Shown here: piece by piece, positions 45,575 to 56,733 of the stretch
Layout: every line of letters begins with the position of its first letter
How positions within the stretch are numbered: the stretch's first letter is position 1
Translations under genes and position numbers: made by a program
The notes under the pieces: generated by a model
What the model saw: the letters and a program-made list of their open reading frames with translations, nothing else
Database searches by the model: none
Told to the model about the DNA's origin: nothing
Origin: Rhodococcus sp. Leaf278
GTDB taxonomy: Bacteria > Actinomycetota > Actinomycetes > Mycobacteriales > Mycobacteriaceae
Reading direction: 5' to 3'
Length of the DNA: 64,000 nt
Assembly (NCBI RefSeq): GCF_001426085.1
Contig: NZ_LMRR01000003.1
Location: 124,001-188,000 of the forward strand

Positions 45575-46555
45575 ATGCGAATAGCGCTCTACGTGTTCGA
45601 CGGCATCACGATGTTTCACCTCGCCGCGCCGCTGATGGTGTTCGGCGAGGTGACCCGACTCGGCCTCGCACCGGATTGGGAGACGCGAGTATGGTCCGAC
45701 GAACCAGGCGCGATCCGCACCGAGGAAGGGTTTCCCATCGGTGAGATCGCGGGTCCCAGCACTGTCGACTGGGCCGACATCGTCATCGTGACATCATGGC
45801 CGGAGTCGTTGCCGCACATAGGAACTGACTTCTCGAGCGCACTCCGCGGAGCACATGCGCGAGGCGCAGAGATCGCGGGTCTGTGTCTCGGTTCGTTTGC
45901 CGTCGCAGACACCGGGCTGCTCGCAGGCCGCCCCGCCGTCACACACTGGACCAAGATGACCGAGCTGCGGGAGCGAAACGCACACGCAGGCGTCGACGAG
46001 TCGGTTCTCTACATCGATCACGGAGACGTGATGACTTCCGCGGGAACCGCGTCGTCGATCGATTCCTGCCTGCACATCGTGCGCAAACACCTCGGTTCGG
46101 CGGCAGCGACGCGGGTGGCGCGCAGTCTGGTGGTCGCACCGCATCGTGACGGCGGTCAAGCGCAATACATCGAACGGCCGGTCATCGAGGCGTCCGGAGA
46201 TACTGCGATCGCCGACGCACAGAGCTGGGCACTCGAACGACTGGCCGAGCCGCTACCCATCGAACGACTGGCCGAGCATGCGCGCATGAGCCGACGCAGC
46301 TTCATCCGTCAGTTTCAGCTCGAGACAGGGTCCACCCCGGCTCGTTGGGTGCTGGACAAACGCCTCGAGGAAGCTCGAAGCCTGCTCGAAACAACCGATC
46401 GGAGCATCGAGAACATTGCCGCCCTGTGCGGATTCGGCAGCGCTGTCACTCTGCGTCAGAACTTCCGCTCGGCATTCGCGGTGACACCGACGGCCTATCG
46501 ACGGCAATTCGCCGTCGGTTGTGCGCCCGCAGAGGCCTTGGACAGGCAAGGATGA
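45575..46555 (+). CDS. GlxA-type AraC regulator (DJ-1/PfpI plus HTH)
   Basis: A 326-residue protein from ATG 45575. The N-terminal DJ-1/PfpI-like domain ([22 protein letters not shown], with Cys in [20 protein letters not shown]) is followed by two AraC helix-turn-helix units ([39 protein letters not shown]). It is a transcription activator probably sensing a small amide or nitrile. Its stop overlaps the cyclase start (ATGA), an unusual partnership. Confidence 0.9.
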   Translation: MRIALYVFDGITMFHLAAPLMVFGEVTRLGLAPDWETRVWSDEPGAIRTEEGFPIGEIAGPSTVDWADIVIVTSWPESLPHIGTDFSSALRGAHARGAEIAGLCLGSFAVADTGLLAGRPAVTHWTKMTELRERNAHAGVDESVLYIDHGDVMTSAGTASSIDSCLHIVRKHLGSAAATRVARSLVVAPHRDGGQAQYIERPVIEASGDTAIADAQSWALERLAEPLPIERLAEHARMSRRSFIRQFQLETGSTPARWVLDKRLEEARSLLETTDRSIENIAALCGFGSAVTLRQNFRSAFAVTPTAYRRQFAVGCAPAEALDRQG

Positions 46556-47385
46556 GCGACGTGATCCTGTGGATAGTTGCCGGAGTAGAGCTCGCCGCCA
46601 TCATCGCCCTCGGCGTGGTGTTGATCGCGTCGCGTCGCAAGCTGAAGCACACGCGTCGAGCACTCGACCGCGCTCTCGAATCACAGCAGCGCCGTAAGCG
46701 ACGCGGCTTGGTGCCCTTTGCGATCAGAACTGCCTTCCACACCACGGACTTACTCATCAACAAGGGCTTCGGCGCAACAGTGCGCAACTCCGTCGAGGAT
46801 CTCGCCGGCTGGGCGAAGGTAGAACGCCCCGATCTGGCACGCATGACCGCCGACGGCGACATCGTGGTGATGTTCTCCGACATCGAGGGGTCCACCGCAC
46901 GCAACGAGGAACTGGGCGATCGTGGCTGGGTAAAGCTGCTCGAAAAGCACAATAAACTGATCTGCAAGCACGTCGCGGATCACGGCGGACATGTGGTGAA
47001 GAGCCAAGGCGACGGCTACATGCTCGCCTTCTCCGACCCCGGCCAAGCTGTGCGCTGCGGAGTGAAAGTGCAAGAAGCACTACTGAACAATCCCGATCGG
47101 TGGGACCGGATCCGCGTGCGTATGGGCGTGCATGTCGGCAGCTCGGTGCGTCGAGGAGACGACCTGTTCGGCCTCAACGTGGCCATGGCGGCACGGGTTG
47201 CGGGGCAGGCCGAGGGCGGTGAGATTCTGATCAGCGAACCGGTGCGCAATGCCATCAGCACGGCCGCCGATCTGCCCCTAGGCCTGCCCCGTGAAGTCGA
47301 ATTGAAAGGAATGAGCGGAAGCTTCCAGTTGTATCCGATTGCGCTACCGGTGCTGCCCAACACCGAGGTAAAGCAGCTCGACTAG
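46552..47385 (+). CDS. Membrane-anchored class III adenylate/guanylate cyclase
   Basis: A 277-residue protein from ATG 46552. One N-terminal membrane span ([22 protein letters not shown]), a basic juxtamembrane helix, and a cyclase domain with metal-binding [13 protein letters not shown] and [13 protein letters not shown], and a later [22 protein letters not shown]. Both metal aspartates are visible. It should make a cyclic nucleotide at the membrane. It ends in the loop of the hairpin at 47372-47392. Confidence 0.9.
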   Translation: MSDVILWIVAGVELAAIIALGVVLIASRRKLKHTRRALDRALESQQRRKRRGLVPFAIRTAFHTTDLLINKGFGATVRNSVEDLAGWAKVERPDLARMTADGDIVVMFSDIEGSTARNEELGDRGWVKLLEKHNKLICKHVADHGGHVVKSQGDGYMLAFSDPGQAVRCGVKVQEALLNNPDRWDRIRVRMGVHVGSSVRRGDDLFGLNVAMAARVAGQAEGGEILISEPVRNAISTAADLPLGLPREVELKGMSGSFQLYPIALPVLPNTEVKQLD

Positions 47386-47392
47386 AGCTGCT
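47372..47392. terminator. Bidirectional hairpin holding two opposed stop codons
   Basis: The arms AGCAGCTC (47372-47379) and GAGCTGCT (47385-47392) are perfectly complementary, with loop GACTA. The cyclase TAG (47383-47385) and the opposing AtuA-tail TAG (minus strand 47382-47384) share CTAG at the loop and stem boundary. Confidence 0.78.
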
Positions 47393-47696
47393 CGGCCACA
47401 GGCATACTCAGCAAGTGGTAGCTCAGGCACTTGCCATGCCCGTCGAGAACCGGGCTCCCCGTCACTCCCCCACCGAGCACGCCGGGTAGCTCGAACACCA
47501 ACCCGGAGACCAGAGGCATTGCAGTGCGGCGGACCTCGCCGGTGACCAGCGGTTCGAAGTGCGTGGTAACAGCATCGACGGTCAGTTCGCGGGACAGTAA
47601 TTCGTAGTCTTCTTCGGTCCGCGGGAACACCGCAAGAATGAGGGTGTCGCCCTTGTCCCCGGTTCGCACGTCGGCGAGATCATCGACAGTCCTCAT
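47382..47696 (-). CDS. AtuA-like ferredoxin-fold small protein
   Basis: A 104-residue protein from ATG 47696, overlapping the end of the larger AtuA gene by [23 protein letters not shown] near the start and the strand-rich remainder match the small domain that in many AtuA proteins is fused at the C-terminus. Here it is a separate gene, so the complex is split. Its role is unknown beyond association with AtuA. Confidence 0.85.
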   Translation of the reverse strand: MRTVDDLADVRTGDKGDTLILAVFPRTEEDYELLSRELTVDAVTTHFEPLVTGEVRRTAMPLVSGLVFELPGVLGGGVTGSPVLDGHGKCLSYHLLSMPVAEQL

Positions 47697-49045
47697 ACCG
47701 TCACCTCCGTGGTGTGTACGGCGGTCGTGACCTGTGCTCGTGGAATCAAACATGATCTGATCGCGAGAACCTCACTGCTGCTGCTCCGTGAACCACCTCC
47801 GCCGGCCGGGCCGTTGGTGTACAGACTCTCGACTTCCCACCCCACCAACGCCGCTGTCTCCGCGTCGGACACCTTTGCAGTGACGCGCAGTCGCACTTCG
47901 GGTACATCGGTGTGGGCAGCAAGCCCGCGGAATGCTGCGCCCGCTCCGATGTACTCGATGCCCACGTTCTCCGCCGGAATGCCGTGCACCTCCCACAGTC
48001 GTTGTTGCACAATCTCTCCGGCGAGCTGCGCGCGCTGCAGGGCGCGTGGCCCGGAGTAGCTGATCTGACCCTCACCGAGCCAACCGCCGCGAAATCCGAG
48101 GGTCACCTTCAGCTCCTCAGGCCGTGTCCTGCCTGTCGCCCCGGACACCGCCACCCGATCGGGCCCGATGGTTTCGAAAGAGACTCCGGTGAAATCTGCC
48201 GTCACGTCCGGCGTCAGGTATCCGGCGGGATCGCCGACCTCGTAGAGCAGTTGCTCGGCGCACGTGCGCACCGTCAGTTCGCCGCCGGTGCCGGTAACCT
48301 TCCCGAATTCGGCTGTGCCGTCGGCATGTACGTCCCCGAACGGGAAGCCCAGATTCGCCAGACCCTGCACAGGCTTGGTGACCGGGTCCGCGAAGTAGCC
48401 ACCGGTCAGTTGGCCTGCGCACTCGAGTAGATGTCCGACGGCCGTCCCTGCGCCGAGTGTCTCCCAATCATGCCCGGCCCAACCGAACTCGTGCATCAGG
48501 GGCGCGAGATACAGGGCTGGATCGGCAAGACGGCCGGTGACGATCACATCGGCCCCGACGTCGAGTGCGGGCAATACCGCGTCGGCCCCGATGTAGGCGT
48601 TGGCCGAGACCAGTTCCTCGGAATGCTCCGACAGCGGGCGTCCGGTCTCCCACACCACCGGATCGATGCGGCGCACCGCGTCGAGCACGTCGTCGCCGGT
48701 GACGGCAGCGATGCGCACAGGACGCGAGCACACCTGCTCTGACACCTGCGCGACGACGGCCGCTGCCGCAACAGGATTCGCGGCTCCGGAGTTGGTGACA
48801 ACGGTGATGCCCTGCTCAGTGGTCGCGCCGAGTACTGCGCGCATGCGCGCTGCCAGGAGCGGGTCGTAGCCCACCGCGGGATCGAGCAGCTTTCGCGCCT
48901 GCCCGGTCGCAACCGTCCGCTCTCCGAGGCACTCGAAGATCAGATAGTCGAGCTCGCCGCGCTCGGCCAAGATTTGGGCGGGGTCTATACGGTCGCCGGC
49001 AAACCCTGCGCCCGCGCCCAATCGGACGGTTCCCGGGGCGCTCAC
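47693..49045 (-). CDS. AtuA-family (DUF1446) protein
   Basis: A 450-residue protein from GTG 49045, overlapping the transporter stop (GTGA). GAGAGFAGDRIDPAQILAERGELDYLIFECLGERT at the start and VTNSGAANPVAAA, GADVIVTGRLADPALYLAPL and the later LGFRGGW are typical of the family named for acyclic terpene utilisation. The true reaction is not established. With a CitMHS transporter and a LysR regulator it probably handles a hydroxy- or tricarboxylic acid rather than a terpene. Confidence 0.9.
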   Translation of the reverse strand: MSAPGTVRLGAGAGFAGDRIDPAQILAERGELDYLIFECLGERTVATGQARKLLDPAVGYDPLLAARMRAVLGATTEQGITVVTNSGAANPVAAAAVVAQVSEQVCSRPVRIAAVTGDDVLDAVRRIDPVVWETGRPLSEHSEELVSANAYIGADAVLPALDVGADVIVTGRLADPALYLAPLMHEFGWAGHDWETLGAGTAVGHLLECAGQLTGGYFADPVTKPVQGLANLGFPFGDVHADGTAEFGKVTGTGGELTVRTCAEQLLYEVGDPAGYLTPDVTADFTGVSFETIGPDRVAVSGATGRTRPEELKVTLGFRGGWLGEGQISYSGPRALQRAQLAGEIVQQRLWEVHGIPAENVGIEYIGAGAAFRGLAAHTDVPEVRLRVTAKVSDAETAALVGWEVESLYTNGPAGGGGSRSSSSEVLAIRSCLIPRAQVTTAVHTTEVTV

Positions 49046-50454
49046 GATACCCACACCGGGATGACGCCTGTCGCGAAGGCGACGCCGAGCATGCCGAGGC
49101 TGACCAGCCATGCCCACCCCAAGGTATGCCGGATGTGCCTGCCGATGTCGACCTTTGCGAGACCGACGAGAAGGTAGAACGCGCCAGTCATCGGACTGAT
49201 CGGGAAGCCGACGGTCTCTTCACCGATGATCGACGCCTGAGCGAGATCGATTGCGCTGATACCGAACTGGTCGCCGACCTCGATGAGCACCGGCAGCACA
49301 CCGAAGTAGTACGCATCGGGGCCGAAGATCAAACTCATCGGTACCGCGAACACCCCGACGATGAGCGGAAGTGCCGGTGCCATCCAGTCTGGAATTACGT
49401 TGGCGGCGCTGACGGCCATCGATTCGATCATGCCGCTGCCGTCGAGCACACCGAGCAGGACACCGGCGGCGAGCAACGTGCCGACCATCAGCATCGCGCC
49501 GACGGCATGCGCCTCGATGCGTGCGGACTGCGCCTTCATGCCCGGGTAATTGATCAGGAGCGCAACGATGGTCGCGATGATGAAGCAGGTCTCCGGAGGC
49601 GCGACGGCTGCGATCAGTGCGGCGAGTGTCGCGACAACGAGAACGACGTTGACCCAGAACAATTTCGGACGTAGCAGGCTGGGCTCGTCGGGCTTGTCGA
49701 GCTCTCCTGGGGTCTCGTCACCGCCCGAGCCGGCTGAGGCCGGCTCGTCTGCTCCGCCGGTAGCGGGTACCGGGATTCGTTGTCCGACGCGTGCTGTCGA
49801 CTCCTCCACCTCGGCCTTGACATCACCTGCTGCGACCTTCGCCAACCGTGTCCGCTCTCGGCGTCCGAGGTAGTACGCGATGGCCAACGCGAACACCACA
49901 CCGGCGATCTGCGCCGGAATCAGCGGAACCCACAGCTCGTTGGCGTCGACGCCCAATGTTGCTGCCGCTCGCGCCGTCGGCCCGCCCCAGGGAACGATGT
50001 TCATCACGCCCGCACCGAGTCCGACACAGGTGGCCAGCACCAGCCGGCTCATGCCGAGGCGCTCGTAGATCGGCAGCATCGCAGGAACGGCGATGAGGAA
50101 CGTGACCGCACCCGCACCGTCGAGATGGGCGACCAACGCGAGAGCCGTCGTGGCCACGGCGACGGTGGGCGGCGCGCTGCCTGCCCACTTCACGATGCGC
50201 GCGATGAGGGGATCGAACAGACCTGCGTCGCGCATGATCCCGAAGAAGACGATCGCGAACAGGAACATGGCCGCAACGCCGACCACGCCGCCGAGCCCGT
50301 CCTTGACGAAACCTGCTACCTCGGACGGCGAGTTGCCGGCCAGGAACGCCGCGGCGAGCGGGACACCCGCAAGCGCAACGATGGCCGCGACGCGTTGGGT
50401 GAACAACAGCAGCAGAATGATGGCAATCGTCCCGAAGCCGAGCAGTGACAGCAT
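49042..50454 (-). CDS. CitMHS-family metal-citrate/proton symporter
   Basis: A 470-residue membrane protein from ATG 50454, preceded by GAAGGAG. It has about a dozen spans, GAGVMNIVPWGGPTARAA and the FGPDAYYFGVLPVLIEVG segment characteristic of CitMHS carriers, with a charged Pro/Glu/Asp linker around residues 222-258. It is the first gene of the transporter-AtuA-AtuA-tail operon, divergent from LysR. Confidence 0.92.
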   Translation of the reverse strand: MLSLLGFGTIAIILLLLFTQRVAAIVALAGVPLAAAFLAGNSPSEVAGFVKDGLGGVVGVAAMFLFAIVFFGIMRDAGLFDPLIARIVKWAGSAPPTVAVATTALALVAHLDGAGAVTFLIAVPAMLPIYERLGMSRLVLATCVGLGAGVMNIVPWGGPTARAAATLGVDANELWVPLIPAQIAGVVFALAIAYYLGRRERTRLAKVAAGDVKAEVEESTARVGQRIPVPATGGADEPASAGSGGDETPGELDKPDEPSLLRPKLFWVNVVLVVATLAALIAAVAPPETCFIIATIVALLINYPGMKAQSARIEAHAVGAMLMVGTLLAAGVLLGVLDGSGMIESMAVSAANVIPDWMAPALPLIVGVFAVPMSLIFGPDAYYFGVLPVLIEVGDQFGISAIDLAQASIIGEETVGFPISPMTGAFYLLVGLAKVDIGRHIRHTLGWAWLVSLGMLGVAFATGVIPVWVS

Positions 50455-50536
50455 GTGATCTCCTTCATCGAATACGACGAGTGTTGTCCAGATCACTTAC
50501 GCCGTCCAACATCAGTTGGGTATACATTCATGCACT

Positions 50537-51430
50537 GTGGGCATAAACCTGGGCATTGCACATCTGCGTGCCGTCGTCGCACTCGCCGATCATGCGAGCT
50601 TCACCGCGGCGGCGGCGTGGCTGCAGGTCTCTCAACCGAACCTGAGCCGTACCGTCGCCGAGGCGGAACGCCGTCTGGGCGTGCGGCTGTTCGTGCGCAC
50701 CACCCGCAGCGTCGACCTCACCGGTGACGGCCACGAAGTGACGGCCTATGCCCGTCGGGTATTGCTCGAGTTCGATGACGGCCTGGAGCAGATCGGACGC
50801 TTCGTCTCGGGCGACCGCGGAACCGTGACGATCGCATGCTTGCCGTCGATCGCGGCGATCTTCTTACCCCCGTACATCGTCGAGTTTCGTCGCACCCACC
50901 CCGACGTCTCGGTGCACATCAAGGATGGTCTGCGCGACGACGTGGTGGCCTCCGTCCGCGACGGTTCGGTCGACTTCGCAGTGGTGGCGGCTTCGGGACG
51001 AGCGAACGATTTGATGCGCACGACGATCAGCGCAGATGCATTCGTCTGCGCGCTACCGCCGAATCATGCTCTTGCACAACGCAAGAGCCTGTTGTGGACC
51101 GACCTCGCCGACGAGCCGTTCATCGCATTCGGTCCCGAATCGAGCATCTCGTCGCACGTACGATCGGCCCTGGAAAGCGCGGGAGTCGACGTCGGACCAT
51201 CGGTTCAAGCGCACAACGTGGCCGCCGTCGCGGGCCTGACCGCTGCCGGCTTGGGCATCACCGTCATCCCGGAGCTGGTGGTGCCGATGATGTCGTTCGC
51301 GAACCTGGTCTACCTGCCGATCGAGCCGACGATCCACCGGACCATCTCAGTAGTCCAGTTGCCGGGGCGACGGCAGAGTGCAAGCTGTTCGGCGTTCCTG
51401 AGTGTTCTGGTGCCGCCCCCGAACGGATGA
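50537..51430 (+). CDS. LysR-family regulator of the CitMHS/AtuA operon
   Basis: About 297 residues from GTG 50537; the frame is open from 50516, and no ribosome site decides. The N-terminal helix-turn-helix reads LADHASFTAAAAWLQVSQPNLSRTVAEAERRLGVRLFVR. The C-terminal part is the periplasmic-binding-like ligand domain. It is divergent from the transporter across 82 bp, the usual LysR arrangement. The last codons lie inside the first copy of the repeat at 51407. Confidence 0.92.
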   Translation: MGINLGIAHLRAVVALADHASFTAAAAWLQVSQPNLSRTVAEAERRLGVRLFVRTTRSVDLTGDGHEVTAYARRVLLEFDDGLEQIGRFVSGDRGTVTIACLPSIAAIFLPPYIVEFRRTHPDVSVHIKDGLRDDVVASVRDGSVDFAVVAASGRANDLMRTTISADAFVCALPPNHALAQRKSLLWTDLADEPFIAFGPESSISSHVRSALESAGVDVGPSVQAHNVAAVAGLTAAGLGITVIPELVVPMMSFANLVYLPIEPTIHRTISVVQLPGRRQSASCSAFLSVLVPPPNG

Positions 51431-51475
51431 ATGTCGCATTCAGTTCATCTGAGCGACTGAAAGGCGCATTGATCC
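51407..51475. repeat. Hairpin repeat element, copy 1
   Basis: A 69-bp unit: a short leader (ctggtgccgcc...), an arm (51425-51443), a 13-bp spacer containing TCTGAGCG, and an imperfect complementary arm (51457-51475, 14 of 19 paired). It overlaps the LysR stop codon. Confidence 0.75.
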
Positions 51476-51510
51476 CAAATGGGAGGGGCGGGCGGGCTGT
51501 GGACCGAAAT

Positions 51511-51579
51511 CTGGTGCCGCCCTGGAACGAATGAATGGCCCATTCACAACGTCTGAGCGCGTGAATGGACCATTCATTC
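51511..51579. repeat. Hairpin repeat element, copy 2
   Basis: A second copy 104 bp after the first. The arm GAATGAATGGCCCATTCAC (51529-51547) pairs with 51561-51579 at 18 of 19 positions, around the spacer aacgtctgagcgc. Each arm is itself nearly palindromic around GAATGG-CCATTC. It sits between two convergent genes and may end both transcripts. Confidence 0.8.
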
Positions 51580-51604
51580 GATGGGGAGGTCAGGCAGAAA
51601 CGAA

Positions 51605-53842
<2,238 letters not shown>

Positions 53843-54082
53843 GTTTCGCCTTTGCCTCAGTTTCAACGTCGTCTTTTGGATGCGTCCACCGTCGACTTTA
53901 ATCTTTGAACCCGCCGATGTGCGGGGCAGTGGGGTATCACTCCGTCAACGGTTCCAAGTTACCGACCAGTAGGGCGCTCAAAGGATTTCGCGACCCCGCC
54001 CCGGCCCGCCTCTGACCACCATCGGAGCATCCGTTTTGCCCGGATCGGAACAATGACGCCCTTCCCGAGCGTTGACCGAAGC

Positions 54083-55459
54083 ATGACGACCTACAAGACT
54101 GTCAATCCTGCCGACGGCACAACTGTCAAGGAATTCGAGACTCTCGACGATGCCGGCGTCGAGCGCGCACTCGCCGATGCACACGCCGGTTTCCAGACCT
54201 GGCGCAAGACCTCACCGAAGCACCGCGCGGAAATCCTGCACAAGGTCGCCGATCTCTACACCGAGCGTTCCGATGAATTGGCTCGCACGATCTCGCTCGA
54301 AATGGGCAAGCCCCTCACCGAATCCCAGGGCGAGGTGGAGCTGTCGTCGAACATCTACCGCTACTACGCCGACCACGGCCCCGCGCTGCTCGAGGACGAG
54401 AAGCTCGACGTCCCCGGCGCGGAAGACACTGTGCTGCAGCGCAAGCCGGTGGGCGCACTCGTCGGAGTCATGCCGTGGAACTTCCCGTACTACCAGGTTG
54501 CGCGGTTCGCCGGCCCGAACCTGATGGTGGGCAACACGATTCTGCTCAAGCATGCGCCCAACTGCCCGCAGTCGGCGCTGCTGATGGAGGAGATCTTCCA
54601 GCAGGCCGGACTCCCCCGGGACGCGTACATCAACATCTTCGCGACCAACGACCAGATCGCGGACATGATCGCCGATTCTCGCGTGCAAGGTGTCTCGCTC
54701 ACCGGTAGCGAGCGGGCCGGAACATCTGTCGCCGAGACTGCAGGACGCAACCTCAAGAAGGTCGTCCTCGAGCTCGGCGGATCGGACGTGTTCATCCTGC
54801 TCGACTCCGACGACATGGATGCAACGGTCGAGTCCGCAACCCGGGCGCGGCTGTCCAACGCGGGCCAGGCCTGCAACGCCGCCAAGCGCATCCTCGTGGC
54901 CGAGGACGTCTACGACGACTTCGTCACCAAGCTCGTCGCGTCGTTCGAGGCCGTGCAGACCGGCGACCCGCTGGATGCGAAGACGACTCTCGGACCCCTG
55001 TCGTCGCAGACCGCCGCCGACACGCTGATCGAGCAGATCGACGACGCCGTCGCGAAGGGCGCGACGCTACTGACCGGCGGCAAGAAGATCGACGGCCCGG
55101 GTGCATACGTGCAGCCGACGCTGCTGACCGACGTCACCCCGGACATGCGCGCGTACAGCGAAGAGCTGTTCGGGCCGGCCGGCGTGATCTACAAGGTCGA
55201 AAGCCCGCAGCAGGCAATCGAATTGGCGAACTCCTCGCCCTACGGCCTGAGCGGCTCGGTGTGGAGCGCCGACCTCGACAAGGCCCGGGACGTGGCCGAG
55301 CAGCTCGAAGTGGGCATGGCCTTCGTCAACGAACACGGCACCACGCTGCCCGGCCTGCCCTTCGGCGGAGTCAAGCGCTCCGGCGTCGGCCGCGAGCTGG
55401 GCCCCTGGGGCATGGACGAGTTCGTGAACAAGAAGCTCGTGCGCGTCTCCGCGAAGTAG
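54083..55459 (+). CDS. gabD: Succinate-semialdehyde dehydrogenase (ALDH)
   Basis: A 458-residue ALDH from ATG 54083; an in-frame start at 54053 would add ten residues with no domain. Catalytic Glu is in VVLELGGSDVFI, and the nucleophile Cys is in NAGQACNAAKR. MPWNFPYYQVARFAGPNLMVGN (Asn oxyanion) and FGGVKRSGVGRELG are typical. Length and QACNA sequence resemble the actinobacterial GabD1 group. It oxidises succinate semialdehyde or a related aldehyde with NAD(P)+. The 240-bp gap to icd is divergent and shows no clear operator. Confidence 0.9.
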   Translation: MTTYKTVNPADGTTVKEFETLDDAGVERALADAHAGFQTWRKTSPKHRAEILHKVADLYTERSDELARTISLEMGKPLTESQGEVELSSNIYRYYADHGPALLEDEKLDVPGAEDTVLQRKPVGALVGVMPWNFPYYQVARFAGPNLMVGNTILLKHAPNCPQSALLMEEIFQQAGLPRDAYINIFATNDQIADMIADSRVQGVSLTGSERAGTSVAETAGRNLKKVVLELGGSDVFILLDSDDMDATVESATRARLSNAGQACNAAKRILVAEDVYDDFVTKLVASFEAVQTGDPLDAKTTLGPLSSQTAADTLIEQIDDAVAKGATLLTGGKKIDGPGAYVQPTLLTDVTPDMRAYSEELFGPAGVIYKVESPQQAIELANSSPYGLSGSVWSADLDKARDVAEQLEVGMAFVNEHGTTLPGLPFGGVKRSGVGRELGPWGMDEFVNKKLVRVSAK

Positions 55460-55527
55460 CACTGTTCGACGATGCTCCCCTGGCAGATGCCCGGGGAGCA
55501 TCGTCGTGTCGCGGTCATACTGTCTCG

Positions 55528-55824
55528 ATGATCGTCGAACACGCCCTGTTGCACGTCGCCCCTGGTCGAACCGACGAGTTCGAGGCCGCCTTCGCCGAGG
55601 CGAAGTCGATCATCGCCTCGATGCCGGGGTTCGTAAATCTGACACTCTCGCGTGGCCTCGAGCAGCCCGATGTCTACCTACTGCTGGTGACGTGGGAACG
55701 CCTCGAGGACCACACCGAGGGCTTCCGACAATCCGAGAAGTATCAGGAATGGAAGACGCTCCTGCATCACTTCTACGAGCCGTTCCCCGTCGTCGAGCAT
55801 TTCGAATCGATATCGACGGCCTAG
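55528..55824 (+). CDS. ABM-domain protein
   Basis: A 98-residue protein from ATG 55528. IVEHALLHVAPGRTDEFEAAFAEAKSIIASMPGFVNLTLSRG and YLLLVTWERLEDHTEGFRQSEKYQEWKTLL are the antibiotic-biosynthesis-monooxygenase (ABM) ferredoxin fold. Such proteins range from heme- or quinone-type oxygenases to uncharacterised stress proteins, and nothing here decides. Confidence 0.87.
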   Translation: MIVEHALLHVAPGRTDEFEAAFAEAKSIIASMPGFVNLTLSRGLEQPDVYLLLVTWERLEDHTEGFRQSEKYQEWKTLLHHFYEPFPVVEHFESISTA

Positions 55825-55867
55825 GAGATAAGTTCGAAATCCCCATCGCCGCTCCGAGGAGATTTTC

Positions 55868-56731
55868 GTGGCCAACGCTTCGTCGTTCGTATCCAAGCAG
55901 GACGACATCGAAATCAGCACCTATACCTGGGCTACCTCGGCCGACCCGGCTCGGGGCGTCGTGCAGATCGCGCACGGACTTGCCGAGCACGGCAGCCGCT
56001 ACGCCCGCTTCGCCGCCGCGCTGAACGATGCCGGATTCCATGTCGTCGCCTCCGATCATCGCGGCCACGGAGAGTCGATCGTCGACACACCGGGTGACTT
56101 CGGGGCTGCCGCATTCGCCGGCCTGTGGGCCGACATCGAGCAGCTCGGCGAATCGTTGCTCAGCGAGTACGCGGATCTGCCGCTGTTCTTGTTCGCTCAC
56201 TCGATGGGTTCGTTTGCCGCGCAGCATGTTCTGATCGAGCGATCCGATCTGTACGAGGGCGTGGTGCTGTCGGGCTCGACCACGCTGAACATCCTCGCCG
56301 CCGGAATGGCCGACGCCCCCGCCGGCGACCTGAGCGTGTTCAACGCCGCCTTCGAGCACCGCACCGGATACGAGTGGCTCTCGCGCGACGAGGCCGAAGT
56401 GGACGCGTACGTCGCCGACCCGCTTTGCGGCTTCGACCTGCCGGAGTCGACGGTTCCTGCACTGTTCGGTGAAGCCGAGAAGCTCGCCGATCCACACAAC
56501 CTCGAGCAGATCCGATCCGACCTTCCGCTGCTCATCACCTCGGGAACCGACGATCCACTGGCCGGCGGTGGCCAGCTGATCGAGACGCTGGCCTCTCGCT
56601 ACCGAGAGGCCGGTATGAGCGACGTGACGGTCACCCTCTACCCCGGTGCCCGCCACGAAATCCTCAACGAGACCAACCGCGACGAGGTCACCGCAAACAT
56701 CATCGGCTGGCTCACCGACCGCGCCGGCTAG
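55868..56731 (+). CDS. Monoacylglycerol-lipase-like alpha/beta hydrolase
   Basis: A 287-residue protein from GTG 55868, preceded by GAGGAG. HGLAEHGSRYARFAAAL and ASDHRGHGES are the lysophospholipase/monoglyceride lipase start. The nucleophile elbow is HSMGS; the Asp (GTDDPL) and His (GARHEIL) of the triad follow. It is convergent with the P450 gene across 2 bp. Confidence 0.92.
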   Translation: MANASSFVSKQDDIEISTYTWATSADPARGVVQIAHGLAEHGSRYARFAAALNDAGFHVVASDHRGHGESIVDTPGDFGAAAFAGLWADIEQLGESLLSEYADLPLFLFAHSMGSFAAQHVLIERSDLYEGVVLSGSTTLNILAAGMADAPAGDLSVFNAAFEHRTGYEWLSRDEAEVDAYVADPLCGFDLPESTVPALFGEAEKLADPHNLEQIRSDLPLLITSGTDDPLAGGGQLIETLASRYREAGMSDVTVTLYPGARHEILNETNRDEVTANIIGWLTDRAG

Positions 56732-56733
56732 GT

